From Methanosarcinales archaeon (GTDB taxonomy: Archaea > Halobacteriota > Syntropharchaeia > Alkanophagales > Methanospirareceae): a DNA stretch of 11,986 bases. The notes beneath the pieces were generated by a model. The model was given only the letters and a program-made list of their open reading frames with translations. It had not been told where the DNA came from and searched no databases. The translations under genes were made by a program, and so were the position numbers. This document shows, piece by piece, positions 7,151 through 11,986 of the stretch; within the stretch, counting starts at the first letter, position 1, and each line of letters begins with the position of its first letter. The stretch is taken from positions 1 to 11,986 of the forward strand of contig JAODGF010000084.1 of the NCBI GenBank assembly GCA_025464645.1, read 5' to 3'.

Positions 7151-7943
7151 TGTGCGTGATTTTTTTGTTAATACTTATCCTATCAATCCATATCCCAATC
7201 CATGGGATTATGTCGTTGATGGCTATGACCTAAGAAGCAGAAGCAGGAGACTGTGGATAAAGGATGAAGTTTATGCAGAATTGGTAAAGAAGCTTTTTGA
7301 TGGCAGTAATTGTAACACAATCTTAGACGTTGGTTGTGGTGCCGGCACACTCTCAATACTATTAGCCGATTGGTTCAAAGTTTACTCACTGGATTTTTCG
7401 AGGAGTATGCTGGCAAGATTAAAAACAAGAACAAAAGAGTTAAAAAAGGATGTTTCCGCACTGATAAATGCGGACAATCAAAAAATTCCTTTTAAAAGCA
7501 ACTCCTTCGATGGCACGCTTTGTAAATTCGCGCTTTGGCCCGTGCCCAATCCACAAGAGACGATAAAAGAGATGATCAGAGTGACAAGACCGAATGGGAG
7601 GATAATCATAATTGAGGTTGACCGCACAAATGGATACGAATTAAACCTACGCTCTAAATTTGTCTATCGCATATACAAAGTTGTTAAACGGCTTACCTCT
7701 GGGAGAAGCAGTGACCATACCAAGGATGAAGCGTGGAAAATAATAATGGAAACAACAAAAAATCATCCTAAAATAAATCTTAAATTCACGCGGGAAGTTT
7801 TAGAAGGATGTGACTGTGAAATAACCGTGGTTGATACATCGATAAAAACAAAGATAAATGGCTTTGTAAGTAAATTCTGTGGAGGGTCGTGTGGAGGACA
7901 TAATTATTTTTTGATATGCGCGGAGAAGAGAGGAAGGAGATAG
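7134..7943 (+). CDS. Class I SAM-dependent methyltransferase (second of a tandem pair)
   Basis: SAM methyltransferase of 269 aa, paralogous to its upstream neighbour. Motif I is ILDVGCGAGTLSILL (63-77), strand-2 acid D87 in SLDFSRSML (85-93), then INADNQKIPF (111-120), CKFALWPVPNPQ (130-141) and RPNGRIIIIEVDRTN (152-166). It has an extra N-terminal segment of about 45 aa rich in Pro, Tyr and Asn (NTYPINPYPNPWDYVVDGYD) and a Cys-bearing tail (C226, C228, C249, C253, in LEGCDCEI and CGGSCGG) that its neighbour lacks. This suggests either metal binding or a different substrate. The start ATG 7134 lies inside the previous gene, with GGAGAGGTGATG just upstream as a good Shine-Dalgarno, so translation is probably coupled. 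Substrate unknown; modification of the product or cofactor of the nitrogenase-like proteins is the contextual guess. Confidence 0.88.
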   Translation: MREKPDVRDFFVNTYPINPYPNPWDYVVDGYDLRSRSRRLWIKDEVYAELVKKLFDGSNCNTILDVGCGAGTLSILLADWFKVYSLDFSRSMLARLKTRTKELKKDVSALINADNQKIPFKSNSFDGTLCKFALWPVPNPQETIKEMIRVTRPNGRIIIIEVDRTNGYELNLRSKFVYRIYKVVKRLTSGRSSDHTKDEAWKIIMETTKNHPKINLKFTREVLEGCDCEITVVDTSIKTKINGFVSKFCGGSCGGHNYFLICAEKRGRR

Positions 7944-7946
7944 AAG

Positions 7947-8039
7947 ATGAAAGAAAAAGGCAAAGGTAACAAGAGGGTCTTAACGATGAGAGGCACTGTG
8001 GTTTTACTTGCCTCGATGACCTGCAAATTCATACCCTGA
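7947..8039 (+). CDS. Possible 30-aa small ORF between methyltransferase and nitrogenase-like gene
   Basis: ATG 7947 opens a 30-codon frame that starts MKEKGKGNKRVLTMRGTVVL and ends CKFIP, with a basic N-terminus and a short hydrophobic stretch. AGGAAGGAG at 7931-7939 sits a suitable distance upstream, but that purine run also belongs to the basic tail of the previous gene. No family is recognised. It may be a real small peptide or the remnant of an interrupted gene start. The rest of the 7944-8066 spacer holds CCTA/CCCC-rich sequence and the second copy of the 17-bp repeat. Confidence 0.2.
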   Translation: MKEKGKGNKRVLTMRGTVVLLASMTCKFIP

Positions 8040-8055
8040 CTCCTCAAACCCCATA

Positions 8056-8072
8056 CCTAAATAAAAATGGAC
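8056..8072 (+). repeat. 17-bp repeat, copy 2, spanning the start codon of the nitrogenase-like gene at 8067
   Basis: Identical to 6375-6391 (CCTAAATAAAAATGGAC). The flank is also similar in style: AAACCCCATA here and AAACCTAACA... there. An in-frame TAA at 8058-8060 makes 8067 the first possible start. No Shine-Dalgarno precedes this gene. Two copies at the 5' ends of two unrelated genes are more easily explained by an inserted element or shared regulatory sequence than by chance. Confidence 0.6.
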
Positions 8073-9614
8073 CTGACAAGCAAATTCTACTCGAACATAT
8101 TAAAGCAGGCAACACAGTACGGCATAGACTGCAAGGTATATGGTGCAATATGTGCAATCTCAGAGATAAAAAACGCAGTTCCTCTGGTTCACGGCCCGGA
8201 GGGTTGCGCATACTATCCGCGATTTTTTCCAACCGATGCGATAAGAATGAAGCTTCTGGGGGAGAAAAATCACCCACCTATATATTCCACGGCGATGACC
8301 GAACCCCACGTGATATATGGTGGTGAGAAAAGGCTTGAAGATGCTATTTTAGAGCTGGACAGAAGAGAGAAGCCGGATTTAATCGCTGTAATCGGCTCCT
8401 GTGTGCCTGCAATTATTGGTGATGACCTCGAGGAAGTGGTCTCGAGAGTGAGAAACAAAATAAGCGCTGCAATTGTCACAACTCCTTCTTCCGGTTATGA
8501 CGATGACAGAGCGGAGAGGGAATACATTGACGACTTTGCAAAGAACACGTTAAATGCCTGGAACGGTAAAAACAAAGAGGAGCTAAAATTTGGCATCGAA
8601 AGATGCGGTAGGTTAGATGCAATGTATTCGCTCGTCGAGCAATTGACTAAAGATGTGGGATATAAAGTCGAGAATTCGGTAAATATAGACACTTTCGGAA
8701 GACTTCACTATTACGAAGACTTAAAAGGGGAAATTGTGGAAATAAAAACGATATTGAATAGGATAGGAATAAAAGTCAATACGGTATTCCCAGGCTGTTC
8801 TGTGGCCGACATAAAAAAGATGCCTGCTGCTGAACTCAATTTCATGCGGCGGAGTGAGAATGCCGCGAAATTCATGCAAAAAAAATATGACATGGATTAC
8901 CTCTTTGACCCTTTATGCGTGCGATATGCAGGTCTGGAAGGCATAGAAAGATTTTATATGGACATCGCAACGAAGTTCAATTTAGAGGGCGATGCGGAGG
9001 AAGTTCTAAGCAAGGAGAAATCGGCGTTAGAAGAGAAATTAAGAAGAATAAGAGAGCTATTGAGAGATAAAACATTTTCTTTGGTATTAGTGCCAATGAC
9101 TATCTCATTGGAATATCTAAAACTGCTTGAATTTATCGGCTTGAAAATTAAAGCACTGTTTATTAACACGGAATGGTTAGAGAGATTTGGAACGAAGAAG
9201 AGATATACGAATGAGATAGCAAATGAGTTCCGCATGCTTGCAAATAAGTTGGGCGTTGAAGAAGTTTTTATTAATCTGGATGCTTTTGAGGAAGTAAAGA
9301 AAGCGAAAGCGAGAGCTGTGGATTTAGCGCTTGTTGATACCTTGAGCGAGGATGAAGAACGAACAATGCTTTATGAACATAATGGTATAAAAGCCATATC
9401 ACCATCTTTGTATGGCTATTCACCTTACAGGATATCATATGCAATGATAACGAGATTGGGAGAAGGGATAGTGAGAAAAATAGGGAATAGACTGCCAAGA
9501 AGGAAACTGTTATTTTTTGAGCATGCGGTTGATGGCTGGCGTTTTCCATGCCTTAAAGATACTTTACACTGCCGTATTTGCTGGGAGGAAATGATGCAGA
9601 TATGGAGGGGTTAA
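8067..9614 (+). CDS. Nitrogenase component 1-like protein (515 aa) with complete cysteine triad
   Basis: NifD/NifK/BchN-superfamily subunit. Signature elements are VPLVHGPEGCAYYP (38-51), IYSTAMTEPHVIYGG (72-86) and AVIGSCVPAIIGDDLEEV (107-124). C22, C47 and C112 fall at the three P-cluster/4Fe-4S ligand positions; C22 to C47 spans 25 residues, as in NifK. C29 is an extra cysteine. The second domain has VNTVFPGCSVADIKKMPAAELN, and where NifD has its FeMo-co cysteine there is MRRSENAAKF, so a FeMo-co-type site is not supported. The third domain contains SLVLVPMTIS, ending with SPSLYGYSPYRISYAM. The tail carries FPCLKDTLHCRICWEEM, with cysteines C495, C502 and C505, a possible additional metal site. 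It lies 7 bases before the 392-aa paralog, suggesting an alpha/beta-like pair. The electron-donating ATPase partner is not in the window and the substrate is unknown. Confidence 0.92.
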   Translation: MDLTSKFYSNILKQATQYGIDCKVYGAICAISEIKNAVPLVHGPEGCAYYPRFFPTDAIRMKLLGEKNHPPIYSTAMTEPHVIYGGEKRLEDAILELDRREKPDLIAVIGSCVPAIIGDDLEEVVSRVRNKISAAIVTTPSSGYDDDRAEREYIDDFAKNTLNAWNGKNKEELKFGIERCGRLDAMYSLVEQLTKDVGYKVENSVNIDTFGRLHYYEDLKGEIVEIKTILNRIGIKVNTVFPGCSVADIKKMPAAELNFMRRSENAAKFMQKKYDMDYLFDPLCVRYAGLEGIERFYMDIATKFNLEGDAEEVLSKEKSALEEKLRRIRELLRDKTFSLVLVPMTISLEYLKLLEFIGLKIKALFINTEWLERFGTKKRYTNEIANEFRMLANKLGVEEVFINLDAFEEVKKAKARAVDLALVDTLSEDEERTMLYEHNGIKAISPSLYGYSPYRISYAMITRLGEGIVRKIGNRLPRRKLLFFEHAVDGWRFPCLKDTLHCRICWEEMMQIWRG

Positions 9615-9621
9615 GAGAGAA

Positions 9622-10800
9622 ATGAGTGTAACCGTGCCTTCCCAGGGTTCTATGTTCCTGGGTGCTTATCGAATGGCAGCATCGCTGAAAGATTGTGTTG
9701 CCTTAGTTCATGGTCCAAGCGGATGTCACTTCGGTCCGAATTTCTTCGAGGTCTTAACCAATAATTTATCAAGTAATGCAACGATAAGCGCTATGAGAGA
9801 GAGAAGTGTGGTATATGGAGGAATAGAGAATTTAGAAAAAGCAATTAGTCTGACAAGAAAACACTACAAAAATAAGCGAATAATCGTTCTGTCTTCTCAT
9901 GTACCCTCAATAATTGGGGACGACCTTGAATTTGTAGATGCCGATGTTTATTTTGATTGCGGCGGTTTTCAACCGATGTGGCAGGGTATGGAAGCATTTC
10001 TTGAAAAGTTAGGTGATTTTATCTTTGAAAATGAATATAAAATGAGTGAACCCACCTCTGCCAACCTTGTAAATCTCATCGGATTTCAAAGGGATGTGGT
10101 AAGTGCTGAAGAAGATTTAGAGGAACTAAAAAGGATTCTTTCCTCTTCTAAGGTTAAAGTCACTGTTAATGTGATTCCCGATTCGCTGGAAAAACTGAAA
10201 TATGCGAGATATGCATCTTTAAATGTTGTGTTCGGGTATGGAGTAAAGCTGGCAAGAAGAATGGAGCGGGAATTGGGGATTCCATATATTGTCACAGATT
10301 ACCCTTATGGTGTTGAAGGAATGAAAAAATTTATTGAGAAGTTCAGTGAATATTACGAGTTCGAGTATGCTATTAATGATAGGATTTTTAGCGAAATACA
10401 TGAGAAATTAAAGAGATACAGGAATAATTTGCCTTTGTTTTATGATGTCCCGGTTTGTGTAGCAGGAGATTTACCCAAAATAAGCGGATTGAGCAAATTT
10501 TTAGAGTGCGAACTGGGCATGAATGTAGAGTTGGCGTTTGCAACTTCATCCGCGATGGAAAAATTTGATTTTGATGCCACATGCACAAAATTTGTGGAGT
10601 CGTATGACGAATTTATAGAGGAGATAAAAGACACGGACATAAAAGTGTTGTTCGGAACCGATGGAGAAAGGAAGATAATGAATAATGCGATTGTTTTTGC
10701 ATTTCCTTCATTTACCAGGATGTCTTATGTGCCTTACATTGGAAAGGGGACGCTAAATTTGATCTCTGATATATATGAGAGGATAATGGGATGGATTTAG
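9622..10800 (+). CDS. Nitrogenase component 1-like protein (392 aa), single conserved ligand cysteine
   Basis: Short member of the nitrogenase component-1 superfamily (NifK/BchB side by position and spacing). Key stretches are ALVHGPSGCHFGP (27-39), ISAMRERSVVYGG (55-67) and VLSSHVPSIIGDDLEFV (89-105). Measured against NifK the spacing is exact, but the ligands differ: S10 at the first cysteine position, C35 retained, and H93 at the third (C35 to H93 is 58 residues, as in NifK C95 to C153). Later segments are VTVNVIPDSLEKLKYARYAS, LGIPYIVTDYPYG (218-230) and the end FAFPSFTRMSYVPYIGKG. It is shorter than NifK (about 520 aa), near the size of CfbD. An in-frame stop upstream (9592-9594) supports this start, and GGAGGGG lies 12 bases before it. 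The gene overlaps the next by 10 bases. It probably pairs with the 515-aa protein; function inferred only. Confidence 0.9.
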   Translation: MSVTVPSQGSMFLGAYRMAASLKDCVALVHGPSGCHFGPNFFEVLTNNLSSNATISAMRERSVVYGGIENLEKAISLTRKHYKNKRIIVLSSHVPSIIGDDLEFVDADVYFDCGGFQPMWQGMEAFLEKLGDFIFENEYKMSEPTSANLVNLIGFQRDVVSAEEDLEELKRILSSSKVKVTVNVIPDSLEKLKYARYASLNVVFGYGVKLARRMERELGIPYIVTDYPYGVEGMKKFIEKFSEYYEFEYAINDRIFSEIHEKLKRYRNNLPLFYDVPVCVAGDLPKISGLSKFLECELGMNVELAFATSSAMEKFDFDATCTKFVESYDEFIEEIKDTDIKVLFGTDGERKIMNNAIVFAFPSFTRMSYVPYIGKGTLNLISDIYERIMGWI

Positions 10801-11768
10801 TTAAAACAGGAATTGATGCGGCAATATTCACCCTTGAACTAACGTTTTTCATCTACATTGGTTTATTGCTGGCGTATATTGCATGTAAAAGGAAAAAGTT
10901 ATTGAGATTAGGTTTTATATTTAATCCTTTAGTGCGATTGGGGAAGTTACCGATGTGTTGTTCATTCTATTTCTTAATGAGCATGGTTAACCTTTCCTCA
11001 GCGGCTCCAACTTTGCTGGGATTCTACAAAAAGGGTTTGGTCCACGATGATAAACATGTGATTGCTGCAACCATTACCGCCGGTCTACCTATTATGCTTT
11101 GGTATGTATTATTTTTCACCGGACCAATTGCAATTGGCTTATTTGGATTAAAAAACGGGATTCTGTTTCTCGGGATTTGGATTTCCATAGGTTTAATAGA
11201 AACGACAATAGGGATTATCTATGGAAGAATGAAGCTTACAGAATCTCTAGAAGACGAATACGTGGATAAGGTGGATTACAGCTTTGACGAAGCTAAAAAA
11301 GTGGATTTTAAACAAGAGATAAAAGAAGCATTTAAGGAAAGCTTTAAGACACTGGGGAAGATATTGAGAATCCTTGCTCCTGTAATATTTCTTCTTTACA
11401 TCATAATAAATAGCGAGGAGATAATGAGTTATGTAAATTGGGTTTTACGTCCGATAGCCGTGATCTTCCCATTAGAAGGGGAGGCATTGCCAATAGCAAT
11501 AGTAGCGGCATTTAATCTCATTGTGGCGATGAGCATGGCACAGCAATTAATTATGGGAGGGCTGCCGGTGGTCGATGCATTTATGGCGATTATCGTTGGC
11601 ATGTTTCTGTTTAATATGTTCGAGGTATTCCATGCATTTATTCCATACAATGTGTCTTTTTTTGGTCGAAAATTGGGTTTGAAGCTATCATTGACATTAT
11701 TTTTAGCAATTGGGGCAAGCGAACTGGTGGTTATTATGATGCTGTGGGGTATAAAGGTTTTCGCCTGA
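10791..11768 (+). CDS. Gate-domain polytopic membrane protein, paralog of the one at 3555
   Basis: Membrane protein of 325 aa with two Gate-type hydrophobic halves (about 10-147 and 190-322) separated by a charged linker (148-186). It parallels the protein at 3555: FYKKGLVHDDKHVIAATITAGLP (78-100) against FYKDKLIDKKELFIASMMTSFP, and FIPYNVSFFGRKLG (283-296) against LIPYYLGIFGPRIG. The motif FPLEGEALPIAIVAAFNLIV (226-245) is the second-half counterpart of IPLEGLTIIAAQFGNFIAAN. PMCCSFYF places two adjacent cysteines (C56, C57) in the first half. There is no GTPase or ATPase domain, so it is a secondary transporter or channel-like protein. Its ATG lies inside the end of the 392-aa nitrogenase-like gene (10-bp overlap), so expression is coupled to it. 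Substrate unknown; the link to the nitrogenase-like pair suggests transport of their substrate, product or metal. Confidence 0.87.
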   Translation: MDLVKTGIDAAIFTLELTFFIYIGLLLAYIACKRKKLLRLGFIFNPLVRLGKLPMCCSFYFLMSMVNLSSAAPTLLGFYKKGLVHDDKHVIAATITAGLPIMLWYVLFFTGPIAIGLFGLKNGILFLGIWISIGLIETTIGIIYGRMKLTESLEDEYVDKVDYSFDEAKKVDFKQEIKEAFKESFKTLGKILRILAPVIFLLYIIINSEEIMSYVNWVLRPIAVIFPLEGEALPIAIVAAFNLIVAMSMAQQLIMGGLPVVDAFMAIIVGMFLFNMFEVFHAFIPYNVSFFGRKLGLKLSLTLFLAIGASELVVIMMLWGIKVFA

Positions 11769-11783
11769 CGGGCTCAAATGAAG

Positions 11784-11822
11784 AACCGATTAGAAATCGC
11801 TCGTAGGAGCTAATGCTCGGTT
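11784..11822 (+). other. Stem-loop downstream of the second Gate gene, possible transcript end
   Basis: AACCGA (11784-11789) pairs with TCGGTT (11817-11822). Inside it TTA/TAA and GCTC/GAGC (11799-11802 and 11807-11810) can pair, giving a branched or bulged hairpin about 40 bases long 15 bases after the stop codon. No long T-run follows, so it is not a classic archaeal terminator. It may protect the 3' end of the messenger or be an element for a regulatory RNA. Confidence 0.35.
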
Positions 11823-11845
11823 TAAATGCTCAAATAAGGCACCAC

Positions 11846-11870
11846 ATTTGGGAATATATTAAACCCAAAT
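11846..11870. repeat. 7-bp inverted repeat with AT-rich spacer
   Basis: ATTTGGG (11846-11852) and CCCAAAT (11864-11870) are perfect reverse complements around an 11-base AT-rich spacer. It lies between the operon end and the promoter at about 11898, so it could be an operator or the hairpin of a terminator. There is no further support for either. Confidence 0.35.
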
Positions 11871-11892
11871 TTAACACCTGCCATATTAGAAA

Positions 11893-11906
11893 AGTGTTTA
11901 TATGGT
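11893..11906 (+). promoter_or_regulatory. Probable archaeal TATA promoter for the right-edge gene
   Basis: AGTGTTTATATGG contains a TATA-like TTTATATG (about 11897-11904) preceded by purines that could be a BRE. A start site about 25 bases on, near 11927-11932, would leave a leader of about 30 bases before the ATG at 11961. CCATAT (11881-11886) and ATATGG (11900-11905) form an inverted repeat overlapping the TATA box and might bind a regulator. Confidence 0.45.
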
Positions 11907-11960
11907 ATATTCCTAATAAATATTTTGTGACAATTCAGATGATGTTTGCAAGATGATCTT

Positions 11961-11986
11961 ATGAGTAAAATGAGCATCTTTGTACA
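11961..11986 (+). CDS. Possible start of a further gene, cut by the right edge
   Basis: ATG 11961 opens a frame MSKMSIFV that runs to the window end. It sits at the right distance from the TATA-like promoter near 11900. Only GATGAT-type weak Shine-Dalgarno sequence lies upstream. With eight codons visible, no product can be named. Confidence 0.35.

Noticed and set aside
4739..10800. Classical nitrogenase NifDK genes
   Set aside because: FeMo-co ligand cysteine region and most P-cluster cysteines are absent, one subunit is only 392 aa, and no NifH, NifE, NifN or NifB-like gene is visible. Only the superfamily is supported.
9622..10800. CfbD (Ni-sirohydrochlorin reductive cyclase subunit)
   Set aside because: Size fits, but the ligand pattern S10/C35/H93, the tight pairing with a longer three-cysteine paralog and the lack of other cfb genes do not support naming it so.
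1..11986. CRISPR array, tRNA or rRNA genes
   Set aside because: No regularly spaced direct repeats and no cloverleaf or rRNA-like segments were seen; the S23-like fragment is not within rRNA.

Overview
The window looks like a chromosome fragment from a euryarchaeon of the methanogen/methanotroph type. Three things point there: an archaeal BRE/TATA promoter and oligo-T terminator, an archaea-specific dihydropteroate-synthase-like protein with a C-terminal DUF4346-type region, and Shine-Dalgarno-led, tightly packed genes. A Methanomicrobia/ANME-like host is my inference. Species, and whether this is a methanogen or an anaerobic methanotroph, cannot be decided from the sequence. All recognisable genes are on the + strand.

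Layout. (1) Positions 1-984: the C-terminal part of a periplasmic/lipoprotein-type substrate-binding protein of an iron/cobalamin-family ABC importer, cut by the left edge, followed by a GC hairpin plus T-tract terminator near 1101-1137. (2) Positions 1198-4544: a tight three-gene operon encoding a class I SAM methyltransferase, the DHPS-like protein and a membrane protein with two 'Gate' (nucleoside-recognition/FeoB-C-like) halves. (3) Positions 4551-6229: a clear archaeal promoter, a 36-codon small ORF with a very good Shine-Dalgarno, then a 496-aa nitrogenase component-1-like protein. (4) Positions 6230-6385: a small degenerate element, an N-terminal fragment of an S23/four-helix-bundle protein bracketed by a 12-bp perfect inverted repeat. 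(5) Positions 6386-7943: two overlapping paralogous SAM methyltransferase genes. (6) Positions 7944-8066: a short spacer with a possible 30-codon ORF, ending in a 17-bp repeat also found at the start of the first of those methyltransferases. (7) Positions 8067-11768: a second and third nitrogenase component-1-like protein (515 and 392 aa) and a second Gate-type membrane protein, nearly contiguous or overlapping. (8) Positions 11769-11986: stem-loops, a probable promoter and the first codons of a further gene.

The most interesting reading is a nitrogenase-like system that is neither Nif nor an obvious CfbD or BchN/B set. Its three component-1 paralogs carry different remnants of the P-cluster-type cysteine triad: full C/C/C in the 515-aa protein, S/C/H in the 392-aa protein and G/C/D in the 496-aa protein. 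No NifH-like reductase is visible. The setting of three SAM methyltransferases, a pterin-binding-fold protein, two Gate transporters and an iron/tetrapyrrole-type binding protein suggests acquisition and reductive plus methyl-group modification of a cofactor or metal chelate, for example a tetrapyrrole. That is inference: the gene families are well supported, the substrate is not.
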